Shown here one piece after another: positions 47,001 to 55,108 of a stretch of 64,000 nucleotides of DNA (position 1 is its first letter; every line of letters starts with the position of its first letter). This stretch comes from Silanimonas sp021297925 (lineage in GTDB: Bacteria; Pseudomonadota; Gammaproteobacteria; Xanthomonadales; Xanthomonadaceae): NCBI GenBank assembly GCA_027532825.1, contig JAPZTL010000008.1, positions 310,001 through 374,000 on the forward strand, in the 5' to 3' direction. The translations under genes were made by a program, and so were the position numbers. The notes under the pieces are model-generated. The model had not been told where the DNA came from. It saw only the letters and a program-made list of their open reading frames with translations, and made no database searches.

Positions 47001-49430
47001 GCTACTCCGCTGCCGCTCGCAATTGAGTTCCCGTGGGGGCGGCAAGAATTCTGGGGGGATGATCGGCAGTATCAGTGGTTCCGCGGACATGGTGGGCCAC
47101 AAGTTGTAGAGTGCGCACTGATGGCCCTGGAGCGCTGGGGCATCGCTCAGCTTGATTTGGGCCGACCTTTAGAGGTGGTCCTACAAGAGTTGTTGAACGG
47201 GCATACGAGCATCAGCGTCGTTGGGATTGCCGTGCACCTCGCATTGCGAGCCAAGCAAGTTTCGCCAACGACGTTAGCGCTACTGCGCAGCTCAAGGCTA
47301 TGGCGGCTCGACCTGCAACGCCATGTTCAGGAGCGCCAAATGCAAAGCGCTGGGCTGATTGGCTTCGATAGGGCAGACATCGAACCCGCACACCGGCAGG
47401 CAGTCATCGAAAGCAACCAGATTACGTCGCGCCGCTTGGAACTACGCGACTTAGTGCCGTTGTTTGCACTTGGAGATGACGCGGCATTGCGTGACGCTTG
47501 CCGTCGCGCTCTGGACGAGTTCCCGAACAATCTGGAGTTTGCCTATGCAGAGGAGGCTCAGAGCCCAGAGTATGTGGCCGAGCTTCGTGGCACCGCAACG
47601 CTATGGGCGGAGTTGGGTCACGCCGAGAACTACACAACAGTTCCGGTTCCCGGCCGCAATGATCTTGTCCAGATTTCAATGAGCAGTCCGCGACACGAAG
47701 CGCCCGAGGTGCAGTCGGCCCTGCAACGCCATGCGCAGATGGCGCGCGAGATGGAATTGTGGATTTGGGTTGATCAGTGCTTCACATTGCGTCAGTGGGC
47801 GCCGGGGTTTTCCTTGGATCTTGCCGTCGAGCGAGCGAGAGAGCTCGCTGCTGCGGCTTTTGACGGGCGATTGATGTCGCCAGTTCTTGACACTGAGATC
47901 TCGAAAGGCGCGATCGCTGGAACCGCTGCCGCCGTGATTTGTTTCGCCAATTCAAGAGAGCATGAAGCCTGGGCCGATGCCACGATCGAAGGCTTCAGTG
48001 TGGCGCAGGAGATCATCTCCGGCGAGTTTTTCTCTGGATCGGTGATCCCGTGGCATCCGAAGATCTTCGTTGCACATGCGTTGGCCGCGCGAATCCGATC
48101 TGCTCGTGAGAATCCTTCAGATCACGAAGTGCTCTACCGCTTGGCCGCACATCCACTCGACGTTGTTTCGTTCGCCGCGCTTTCCGGCATTGCTAGCTGC
48201 TTTCAGCACGATGCGAAGTTCTCCTTGTGCGGCCTGAATATCGGGTTGCGCTTAGCGCAGAGCGTCTCCAGGCGCGACACATGGCGGCTAGCCGCTGAGG
48301 AGCGGCGGCAAATTGAATCGGATCGCCGTGCGGAAACGATAGCCGCGGCAATCGAAGAGTACCGTTCGCAGGGCGCGCTGCCTCTTTTGGTGCGTCCACG
48401 ACCTTCGTGGTTTCGGTCAGCGCTGGCTTCAGAGGAGCGTCAGGCTCTCGACAGGGGTGAAGACGAAGGATGGCAGCGCACTGAAGACCTTTGGGATGGC
48501 CGATACGCAGCAAGCGTTTTGCGGACAGTCCCGATAGCGGCGCTCATGGGCAGTGCTAGTCGTGAGCAGTTTCTCGACGTTCTCGAGTCATACATCGGCT
48601 GGACGCTCGACACGATCAACCCAGTGTGGAGAGCCGAGCGGCGTCGCGGTCGCGAGCGTGGGGATGCAAACCTATTCGAGTGGGAGGATCAACTAAGTCG
48701 AATGGTGGCAAGCGTTGCACCCTTTCTTTCGGCCAACGAGGTCTTGCAGAGATTTATTCGTCCGGTCATTGATCAGCCTGACGAGATCGCGATGCGGTTT
48801 CTTGCACCGTTCACTGTGTCGTTGATCTGCAGTGAAGTGCTTGATGCTCCGGAGGTGAGCGAAGAAACGATACATCTGCTGCATGTGGTACTTGATCGAG
48901 TGCTTGAGAACGCCGATCTTCGCCGCTCACCCTACAACGACGGGCGCATGGGCGGCTTCGACCTGCCAAAGCTAGTTGATTCGCTGATGCTCGTCGTGGT
49001 CGAACATGCCCCCGGCGCCACGCGTTTCGCTAATGGCGTTTGGGATGATCTTGGCCGAGTTAGTTCGCTCATTGACCGAATGGTTCGCATCGCCGGCTGG
49101 CACCCCTACGTCGCTCGCCAATTCGTAACACTTTGCGAACGTTGCGGTGCTGCTTATCCGGCTGACACTTTCGCCGACCAAGTATTGGCTCAGATGGTCA
49201 ATGGGAGCCTACCTGCCTGCTGGAAGGGCACCTCGATACCGGCCGCGATCGCGGCGCTGGTGCAAGCGCACGCCGATCGAGAACACCCTTTGCCGGCTGC
49301 TCTGGCCCACAAGCTCCTACAGCTGCTTGATGCGCTCGTTGATCATGGCGACCGTCGCAGCGCGGCCCTGCAGCAGAGTGAGTCCTTCCGGGGAGTGCGT
49401 ATACCGCGACGTCCCCCGGATCTTGAGTAG
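44034..49430 (+). CDS. Giant nuclease / P-loop NTPase / helical-repeat protein (Avs-like)
   Basis: 1798 residues. N-terminal about 120 residues look like a Cap4/DUF4297-type dsDNA nuclease: GFTYEDAVTAVYLTAMVAG, then D55-D56-LIVDG and Q75-V-K77, the PD-(D/E)xK core. A P-loop NTPase follows: GLPGTGKT (K320) and LLIDGLD (D382), with FTHDIFFEWSFLHLL near residue 585 as in winged-helix parts of STAND proteins. The remaining 1100 residues are mostly helical without motifs, as expected for a repeat sensor. This order (nuclease, STAND, sensor) is that of Avs antiphage proteins. GGAGG lies 12 bases before the ATG. Composition is AT-richer than neighbours. Not part of the hsd operon (127-base gap). Could also be a non-Avs STAND nuclease. 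Confidence 0.72.
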   Translation: MPSPELTGGAGFTYEDAVTAVYLTAMVAGTTATALDGRVVQRVSQQQADFGEPLDDLIVDGVSVLDGTTIRVSLQVKRSLTISRAETNSDFREVIQRSWQTLQKPDFREHVDRVGVVTGSVAEETSRAFTTVCEWARSSDTAVTYMQRFADGGGASATHRAVVEAIRIVAQPRGAPLSDEQLFHLLSHLVLIKLDLLHAGSTDEANAIASLQCALALGHTERANDLWDLLRQLARDGAGRSAVHTRPSLVRALAGWRFRGVPALADDMQTLRDATRHWLDQQAGDIGGTHLARQELSGHLRAQMSAHRLTLIKGLPGTGKTVLLRDLVRELVADGTTLFLTASRLSGRSWSEHARAMGLATTSIEPLLVEIAATGHATLLIDGLDRILPEQRAVVADLLGQLLANSALGNWNVVATVRDAGVEPLRNWVPTALLEGSGVGYVDVANLSDEEASLLADSLPALRPLLTGGNDRVKAMARRPFFASVLARGFSQSAYAEGFAPQSEVDLVEAWWRRGGYDAHAPQALARQRGLIELAQCGAQDLGRNVRIRDLSLVTQSVLSALEEDGLVQQVRAGHTVQFTHDIFFEWSFLHLLLDNGDEWITTLRDVGEPPALARVVELLSQATYPQREQWQVELQKLEQATLRPQWLRAWLMAPVFSPRFAEHTDIFAASLASNDRRLLGKLLVWIQAEKTTPNPMVLSGVLGSDLDAVARIRIADSLGWPSDFAAWRRLLAWALEHIESIPGEQLRDLVTLFETWQVACADYPNPVSERIVAQCARWLNFIEDENMDRRLRYGAPASDGAPRPPVPTRLEKELRGLVLRAARAYPAVVSDYLAKVEAIERWSDGAFRDLMKYAPLLAQTHPNHLAEIAKRWFMEELPDDISIRWDREAIEAGRRRREAAATPPDSRSRFDALMLASSPFLGNSFSEHDWDRLSIGGCHQGFFPASPIREPFHSLMTCAPTTALTLIREVTNHATTAWRQLHQHCHVSATPLPLAIEFPWGRQEFWGDDRQYQWFRGHGGPQVVECALMALERWGIAQLDLGRPLEVVLQELLNGHTSISVVGIAVHLALRAKQVSPTTLALLRSSRLWRLDLQRHVQERQMQSAGLIGFDRADIEPAHRQAVIESNQITSRRLELRDLVPLFALGDDAALRDACRRALDEFPNNLEFAYAEEAQSPEYVAELRGTATLWAELGHAENYTTVPVPGRNDLVQISMSSPRHEAPEVQSALQRHAQMAREMELWIWVDQCFTLRQWAPGFSLDLAVERARELAAAAFDGRLMSPVLDTEISKGAIAGTAAAVICFANSREHEAWADATIEGFSVAQEIISGEFFSGSVIPWHPKIFVAHALAARIRSARENPSDHEVLYRLAAHPLDVVSFAALSGIASCFQHDAKFSLCGLNIGLRLAQSVSRRDTWRLAAEERRQIESDRRAETIAAAIEEYRSQGALPLLVRPRPSWFRSALASEERQALDRGEDEGWQRTEDLWDGRYAASVLRTVPIAALMGSASREQFLDVLESYIGWTLDTINPVWRAERRRGRERGDANLFEWEDQLSRMVASVAPFLSANEVLQRFIRPVIDQPDEIAMRFLAPFTVSLICSEVLDAPEVSEETIHLLHVVLDRVLENADLRRSPYNDGRMGGFDLPKLVDSLMLVVVEHAPGATRFANGVWDDLGRVSSLIDRMVRIAGWHPYVARQFVTLCERCGAAYPADTFADQVLAQMVNGSLPACWKGTSIPAAIAALVQAHADREHPLPAALAHKLLQLLDALVDHGDRRSAALQQSESFRGVRIPRRPPDLE

Positions 49431-49733
49431 CGTCCAGAATTGGAGTCGCGCGTAAGGTTTGGATTGAGTCACCAACGTCCGCTTCTGGCCGAACTCTGCC
49501 TGACGACTGGGGGGCTCAAATCGACCCAAAGCGGACGCGCCGAGCACCCTACGCTTCATCTCGCGGAATCGTCCCTGACGCCATTGGCCAGCGACCATGC
49601 AGTGCGAAGGCGGCTTTTCGAACGGGTCGACGGGCGGTTCAAAAACCCTGAGAGCCAAGCCCTGCCCGAGGGAGCCACGTCGGGCTAGCACACTGGCATT
49701 CTTGATTCATTCACCCGTACTGGAAGGATGTAG
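49431..49733. other. Intergenic region carrying repeat copy 1
   Basis: 303 bases between the two large nuclease-like genes. It contains the first copy of the dispersed repeat (49474-49537). A ribosome site GGAAGG (49722-49727) lies six bases before the next ATG. I see no further gene. Confidence 0.6.
49474..49537. repeat. Dispersed hairpin-capable repeat, copy 1
   Basis: Ends GTCCGCTT (49477-49484) and AAGCGGAC (49529-49536) are perfect inverted repeats around a 44-base centre. The 43 bases 49486-49528 are identical to 58098-58140. Confidence 0.85.
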
Positions 49734-52700
49734 ATGCAGGATGCCGCCAATCGCCCCACGCCGTCGCAATTCATGCGCACGTTGCGACCGGAGCTTTACT
49801 CGGACTCGGCGTCGCGGATCCGGTACCGCCTCAACGCGGAAGTGCTCTCGCACCACCTCGAAACCATCACGGAGCGAAATCAGACACACGACTTCGAGCT
49901 GTTCTGCCGCAAGCTGTGCGAGCGAACCATTTGCCCCAACTTGCGGCCCGCGACGGGTCCTGAAGGCGGCGGTGACAGCAAAGCCGATACCGAAACGACG
50001 CCGGTCGCGGAAGAGATCAGCAAGCTCACCTACGTTGGTACGGCCAACAGCGGCAGCCAGCGCTGGGCATTTGCGTTCAGTGCGAAGAAGAAATGGGCCG
50101 AGAAGGTCCGGTCCGACGTGGCAGGCATCGCCGCCACCAATCGAGGTTACAAGCGGATCATCTTCGTGACCTCCCGCGCGGCCCGCGCTAAAGACCGGGC
50201 CACGCTGGAAGACGTCCTTTCCAATGAATACGGCATCCCCATCACGATCCATGACCGCTCCTGGATCATCGAGGAAGTCGTCGAAAAGGACCGTCGCGAC
50301 CTGGCGTTCCACTACCTGGGGATCGGCGAGGAAACCAGTGACAAGGACCTGGGGCCGTCGGATTACTCGCGTTCCCGCCAGTTGGACGAGATCGAACGGG
50401 AGCTCGCGGACCCGACGACGTTTGTCGGCATGCCCATGCAGCGAGCCGCCGACGCCTTGGTGGCTGCCAAGCTGGCGCGAGGCTTGGAGTTGCCCCGCAC
50501 CGACGTCGAGGGTCGCTTCTTGCGGGCGGTCCGGCTGGCCGATGACGGCGGTACTCATCGCCAGCGGCTGGCGGCCCGCTATGAGGCGCTCTGGACCGGG
50601 GTTTGGTGGTACGACGACATACCCTCCCTGCTGTCGGGCTATGACGCGTTCGAGGCCCTGATGCTCGATGACACCCAGGCGTCCAATCTGGAACTGCTGT
50701 GCAATCTGGCGCAGGTCCTTTTCACCACGGTGGTCACCGGCCAGATGACACCAGAGCAAGTGCAGCTGGAGCCGCGAGTTCGGCGGTTGTCCTCCAGGCT
50801 GGATGCCCTGTCAAAGGACGCGGAGCGACCGAACAACGCCCTCGAGGCGACCACGTCGCTGTTGGTCGTCCGGGTCAATCTGGCGATGCTCGCGCAGGAT
50901 CGGACGACGCTCGCGTCGCTGTGGCCCCAGTTCGGTGAAGTACTTTCAAAGGCGGAAGGCCTGGGCGAATTCGACGCGGCACGCCTGTCGCAGTTGATCG
51001 AGCGGTTCGGCGACGTCGCCGGCGACGATCGAGGCTATCGCGATCTGGTGGATCAGTTGGCCGACTTCACCACCAAGCGCACGGGCGAGAGCGAAGGCGC
51101 GTTGGTCCTGCTGCGCCGCGCCCGGCAGCTCGACTTCGACCAGAACATGGAGATGATCCGATTGCTGGGTCGTGCAGCGCGGCTGCTCTCCAAGAAGGAG
51201 CATGCGCAGGAGCAGGTGCGGGCGCTGGCGGAGCTCTCCGTGGCGTACAAGAGCGCCGGGTTGGCGTGGGCCGCCCGGGCGAGCGCGACGTCTGCGGCCG
51301 TGACTATGTTCGTGGATGCGCACGATGGGAGCGAGCTCCCCGCCAGCGTCTTCCCGATCCTCATGAACGTCGCGTGGATGGCGTTGGCGTTGAAGTACCT
51401 GCCCGAGGTGCTCGACACCATCCAGGTGGCTCGCGGCTGTCTGGCCGGACTCCCGTTCGACGAGGAGTCCGCGGAGCGCGCCCGCGAACAGCTGCAGGAG
51501 TTCGATCTGGTGTTGGCCTGTCAGCTGGTCACGCTGTCGGAGGCGGAGCTGTCTTGCTTGCAGTCGGTGCCTGACGTGCTTCGTGGATTGGGCCTGCACC
51601 ACAGTTGGTCCGCATTGATGTACCGACTGGGCTACGAGGATCAGCTCCGGGCGGACGGGTGGATTCCCGCCAGCGGATCGGAAAATGACGTCGCTAACCT
51701 CTTTGCGCAGATGGCCGGGCAGTCCACGAGCGTGGCCCGCTGGCGGCCAGCGGTGTTCAATGGCGAGACGACACAGACGTGTGCCACTGCCGTCTTGGGT
51801 GTGCGAATTGATGTGTCGCACGAGCCCACCGACACCGCCATCATTGTCGCCGAAGCTATCGCGGGCTCGATCGAAGCGTTCTTTGCGACCGCGTTCGAGT
51901 TGGAGGCTTTCGGCCACGTCGAGCGATTCGATGTGCGCCTGGTGGAATCGGGCACCAGCACCTTCGTTGTCGAGACTGATCTCGACCACATGCGGATGAC
52001 CGTGCAGTGCCCCCAAGGGGTGTTCCCCGGGTCGCCCGGCACCTATTCAGATTTCCAGCGCATGTTGTTCGAAGTGGCAACGAGAATTTTCTGGGCGACC
52101 TGCCACACTAAGAGCTACGGCGATGCCGCGGATCGTCTCCTGGGGCCCGATGCGGCTGCAGACAGGCTCGCCATGATTGGGTCCTTGTGCTTGAGTCGGC
52201 ATCGCATTTTTGGCGGTGTCGCGCGGCTGAGCAAGTGGGATCAGCATGCTCCACAGAGGTACGAACTGCGTTCCGATAGTCCCACGGTGGTGGAGCAGCC
52301 CCGGGCCACGCGTCATGTCGAACAGGACGACACTGACGAGGGCACGCCATCCAAGGTCACGAACCATGATGCTGTCGTGGTGCGATCGGTAATCGACATG
52401 CACCTTTGGGATCAGGCCGGCTGGACGGGCACGGCGTTCGGCGGCTTCGGCGATGCGGCGCCGCCATTCCTTGCCCTGGTGTTCAAGAACCAAGACGCCG
52501 CGACCAAGCTCTTCGAGCGCTGGCGGGAGCGATTTGGGAGCAGGGACAATGCCGAGGAGATCTACATCGGCATCATCCGACAGTGCTCAGCCGAGCATCC
52601 GGCGCACTACGGCCTAGTAGTGACGTCTCAGCTCCCGGACGATGGCGACTCGCGGGCGCAATTCTCCACCCTCGTCTCGCGATCACTGACGATGGAGCCG

Positions 52701-52925
52701 GACAGTGATGTCAACCTCAGCCGGTTCCTGAAGGACTACGAGCGCGTCGGTACTTACTTACTGATGCCGATGGTGCTGGAGGACGGGCAGGCGCAACCAA
52801 CGCTCCTCAAGGATCTGTACGTTCTAAAGCGCACGCTCCATGTAAAGCGGGCCGCCGACGTGGGACCCTTCGACCCCGAGAATCTGTTTCTGGTGCCGCG
52901 GGGGCTGGGTCCACTGAAGCGATGA
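49734..52925 (+). CDS. Large protein with Mrr-like nuclease front end and helical repeats
   Basis: 1063 residues with a strong ribosome site. Residues about 35-180 look like a restriction-endonuclease fold: FELFCRKLCERTICPNL, then GGGD81SKAD and FAFSAK118KKW, then a strand RIIFVTSR and the TIHDRSWIIEEVV helix seen in Mrr-like proteins. From about 200 to 640 it is helical with TPR-like character (LEVL/ARAA patterns). The C-terminal 400 residues contain alpha/beta segments without a known signature. It sits behind the Avs-like gene and near restriction genes, so a defence role is likely. I do not recognise the full-length family. Confidence 0.68.
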   Translation: MQDAANRPTPSQFMRTLRPELYSDSASRIRYRLNAEVLSHHLETITERNQTHDFELFCRKLCERTICPNLRPATGPEGGGDSKADTETTPVAEEISKLTYVGTANSGSQRWAFAFSAKKKWAEKVRSDVAGIAATNRGYKRIIFVTSRAARAKDRATLEDVLSNEYGIPITIHDRSWIIEEVVEKDRRDLAFHYLGIGEETSDKDLGPSDYSRSRQLDEIERELADPTTFVGMPMQRAADALVAAKLARGLELPRTDVEGRFLRAVRLADDGGTHRQRLAARYEALWTGVWWYDDIPSLLSGYDAFEALMLDDTQASNLELLCNLAQVLFTTVVTGQMTPEQVQLEPRVRRLSSRLDALSKDAERPNNALEATTSLLVVRVNLAMLAQDRTTLASLWPQFGEVLSKAEGLGEFDAARLSQLIERFGDVAGDDRGYRDLVDQLADFTTKRTGESEGALVLLRRARQLDFDQNMEMIRLLGRAARLLSKKEHAQEQVRALAELSVAYKSAGLAWAARASATSAAVTMFVDAHDGSELPASVFPILMNVAWMALALKYLPEVLDTIQVARGCLAGLPFDEESAERAREQLQEFDLVLACQLVTLSEAELSCLQSVPDVLRGLGLHHSWSALMYRLGYEDQLRADGWIPASGSENDVANLFAQMAGQSTSVARWRPAVFNGETTQTCATAVLGVRIDVSHEPTDTAIIVAEAIAGSIEAFFATAFELEAFGHVERFDVRLVESGTSTFVVETDLDHMRMTVQCPQGVFPGSPGTYSDFQRMLFEVATRIFWATCHTKSYGDAADRLLGPDAAADRLAMIGSLCLSRHRIFGGVARLSKWDQHAPQRYELRSDSPTVVEQPRATRHVEQDDTDEGTPSKVTNHDAVVVRSVIDMHLWDQAGWTGTAFGGFGDAAPPFLALVFKNQDAATKLFERWRERFGSRDNAEEIYIGIIRQCSAEHPAHYGLVVTSQLPDDGDSRAQFSTLVSRSLTMEPDSDVNLSRFLKDYERVGTYLLMPMVLEDGQAQPTLLKDLYVLKRTLHVKRAADVGPFDPENLFLVPRGLGPLKR

Positions 52926-53149
52926 ACCCACAAGAGCTCCCGCCCCCCGAACCGGAAGTCCTCATCGGGCTAAGTCCGGTGCCTTTCCCCATTAGCAGCA
53001 ATTTGGGCCTTGACCCCATCGTCTTGCCATTTCTGCCTTTGTCCGTTCCTGGCCGAAAGCGGGCAAGCCGAGCGATCAGCAGCAGTGTCGTGCTCATCTC
53101 AACTGGACCGGATGATTTGCCCTCGCGGCATTCGCATGGTGTAGCGTGA
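52922..53149 (+). CDS. Possible small Pro-rich protein overlapping the large gene (doubtful)
   Basis: 75 residues; its ATG overlaps the stop of the 1063-residue gene by four bases (ATGA), the spacing of coupled genes. The sequence (MNPQELPPPEPEVLIGLSPV...) is proline-rich and matches nothing I know. The same stretch contains TCCTGGCCGAAAGCGG (about 53046-53061), possibly a decayed repeat end, so it may be noncoding. Confidence 0.22.
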   Translation: MNPQELPPPEPEVLIGLSPVPFPISSNLGLDPIVLPFLPLSVPGRKRASRAISSSVVLISTGPDDLPSRHSHGVA

Positions 53150-53270
53150 GCGCTCGCGATTCGACTCCACTAAGTCGATACAGGAGCTAGGGCTGGTGTT
53201 CCGCCCTGTCGAAGAAGCGCTGCTGGACGAGATCAATTGGTACCGTTCGAACGGGATGCCGGCTCCCTAG
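53145..53270 (+). pseudogene. C-terminal remnant of an NAD-dependent epimerase/SDR-type protein
   Basis: A 41-codon open end after an in-frame stop at 53142. It reads FDSTKSIQELGLVFRPVEEA then LLDEINWYRSNG, the typical last helices of NAD(P)-dependent epimerases/dihydroflavonol reductases. No start codon context or Rossmann fold precedes it. It is a decayed 3' end, cut at or before 53145, and marks a rearrangement junction close to the end of the large nuclease-like gene. Confidence 0.6.
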
Positions 53271-54048
53271 GTGCCCCAGCATCGATCGACTCGGGCGGAA
53301 GGCCAATGAGTAGAGACGCGCCGGCACCGGCAGCATTCGCTTTCCCGAACGTGTCGAAGCAACGAGTTCGATTCGCCTCGATTGCCGCGCCGTCGAGGTG
53401 CTCTGGGCGGTCGCCGCCAACGGAACGTGCGTCGAGGACAAGGTCGACAAAGGCATCGGCGAAATCCCCCGCCAACTGGTAGGCGTCGCCAATTGCCGAA
53501 ATCCGCGCCCCTTCGGTGATGGGGTTGGCACCTTTCGACCATTGGAGGGCCGCCGCGGGATTGGATCCGATCTGCAACACGCCGTCCGCTGCGAATCCAC
53601 CGAGGCCAGCCGGGAGGCGGAACGGCCCCGGGACAAACAGACCGATGACCTCGGAGACCCCTGCCGCGCCGCTCGACGTCGCCTTGATGGCACGAACGGT
53701 GATGCGAACGGACGAAGCATCCTGGGCATCACCAATACGGATGAACGGTGCGAGGCCCGTACAGACATCGCGTGCCGCGCGATTCGCGACAAGATCCGCT
53801 TGCTCTCCGGTGATCGATGCATCGACTGCGGCGTCATCGATCTCGATAATGGGAAGCTTAATGGCGTCCACCGATCGTATCGCTGGCGCATCGACGTACT
53901 GAGCGACTTGCTTCGAAGTGCTTTCGCTCGTTGGCTCAAAAGGCACGTCGAGACTTGATCCGCGGGTTCCCTTGGGCGCGGAAGCGCACCCCTGGGTCAA
54001 GACAAGGGCGCCGGCCAACAAGGCCACGGCAGCACGTGACAGGTGCAT
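53233..54048 (-). CDS. DUF3313-like lipoprotein
   Basis: 271 residues from the ATG at 54048. A lipoprotein signal (HLSRAAVALLAGALVLTQGC) puts the acylated cysteine at about residue 22; the following residues A-S suggest outer-membrane sorting. The mature part resembles DUF3313 proteins: a short linker, then alternating strands (IKLPIIEIDDAAVDASITGEQ, SSVRITVRAIKA) and a C-terminal helix with GDFADAFVDLVLDAR. Function is unknown. It is transcribed alone on the minus strand, next to an AraC gene. Confidence 0.72.
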   Translation of the reverse strand: MHLSRAAVALLAGALVLTQGCASAPKGTRGSSLDVPFEPTSESTSKQVAQYVDAPAIRSVDAIKLPIIEIDDAAVDASITGEQADLVANRAARDVCTGLAPFIRIGDAQDASSVRITVRAIKATSSGAAGVSEVIGLFVPGPFRLPAGLGGFAADGVLQIGSNPAAALQWSKGANPITEGARISAIGDAYQLAGDFADAFVDLVLDARSVGGDRPEHLDGAAIEANRTRCFDTFGKANAAGAGASLLIGLPPESIDAGAPREPASRSNGTN

Positions 54049-54137
54049 TCTCTGGATTCCTTCAGACGATGGCCCACGCACTTCTTGGGACTGCGAGGCT
54101 GATCAGGGTTGTTAGGGATCTCGTCTGCCTAGATGAC

Positions 54138-55097
54138 CTAGAGCGACGGACTCTCGGTTCGGAACGAAAGCCGGTACTTTCCCGGCGTCACCCCGACGTC
54201 CCGCTCGAATTGGCGGGTGAAATGCGCCTGGTCCGAGTAGCCGCAGAGGTAGCCAATCTCGGCCAGCGGGGCGTCGGTCTCCCGCAAAAGGCGTGCGGCC
54301 TCCGCCTGCCGTGTCTGGGCCTGAATGGCGGTAAAGGTCCATCCTTCGGCCGCGAGCTCGCGCTGCAACACGCGGGCTCCCAGCCCAATGGCCGCCGCAA
54401 CGTCGTCGATCCGCCAGCGACGAAGGAGGTCGCTGGAGGTGACGGCGAGCACCTCGCGGAGGCGAGGCGTGCGGGCCTCGAAAGGCAGCGTCTGGCGACT
54501 TCGATCAGTCGCGGGCCGATCGTGCGTTCTCCACTCATGACGCCACGACAAAGCAACGCCAGATGCGACGAGACGGTCGGCGTGCGCAGCGCCTGTAGGG
54601 CCGAACAAGTCGGCTTCCACCACTACGGCCTGTAGGTTTCTGGCGCCGGCGCGTCGGAGCAAGGCGCCGAGAACAGCCAGCACGGCCAGACTCTCCAAAG
54701 CGTGCGGGGTGGAGCCGTCGGTCGCGTGGTGTTCCACCAAGCAGGCGTGATCACCGCCCGAAGCGGGTGCTATTGGCGTTCGGCGGGTCCGATGCCGGCC
54801 ATGGACGTAGCGCTCCAGTCGGCCCCATCGAGACAGGAGGTCCCAAGGCCCGCCGCCCGCGAGCAATGCCTGCTCGATAGGACGGCCCGCGAGTTGCTCG
54901 AGTCCGGCGTCCAGGTGCAACAGAACGCCTGCCCCATGCTGGGCGACGATGGTCTCGAGAAGCGACGATTTGTCGCTCCTCGGTACTTTGGCCGGTCCCG
55001 CAGACGGGGGGGCGACGTCGATACCTTGCGCATGAAGTCCGGCAGCGAGGACCTCGAGCATGGCGCGGCTGGCGAAATCGCCGGTGTGGGCGCTCAT
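54138..55097 (-). CDS. AraC-family transcriptional regulator
   Basis: 319 residues. The C-terminal double helix-turn-helix is complete: WRIDDVAAAIGLGARVLQRELAAEG and LLRETDAPLAEIGYLCGYSDQAHFTRQFERDVGVTPGKYR. The N-terminal 200 residues follow the OruR/Arabinose_bd-like type with no clear ligand motif. It is the last gene of a five-gene minus-strand run (57914 to 54138), 11 bases after the secreted-protein gene, and probably regulates that run. Confidence 0.9.
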   Translation of the reverse strand: MSAHTGDFASRAMLEVLAAGLHAQGIDVAPPSAGPAKVPRSDKSSLLETIVAQHGAGVLLHLDAGLEQLAGRPIEQALLAGGGPWDLLSRWGRLERYVHGRHRTRRTPIAPASGGDHACLVEHHATDGSTPHALESLAVLAVLGALLRRAGARNLQAVVVEADLFGPTGAAHADRLVASGVALSWRHEWRTHDRPATDRSRQTLPFEARTPRLREVLAVTSSDLLRRWRIDDVAAAIGLGARVLQRELAAEGWTFTAIQAQTRQAEAARLLRETDAPLAEIGYLCGYSDQAHFTRQFERDVGVTPGKYRLSFRTESPSL

Positions 55098-55108
55098 CGT
55101 GGATTCGC

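Noticed and set aside
54188..54556. Overlapping frame in the AraC gene
   Set aside because: Shadow frame of the AraC helix-turn-helix region, with Arg/Ala/Pro-rich composition.
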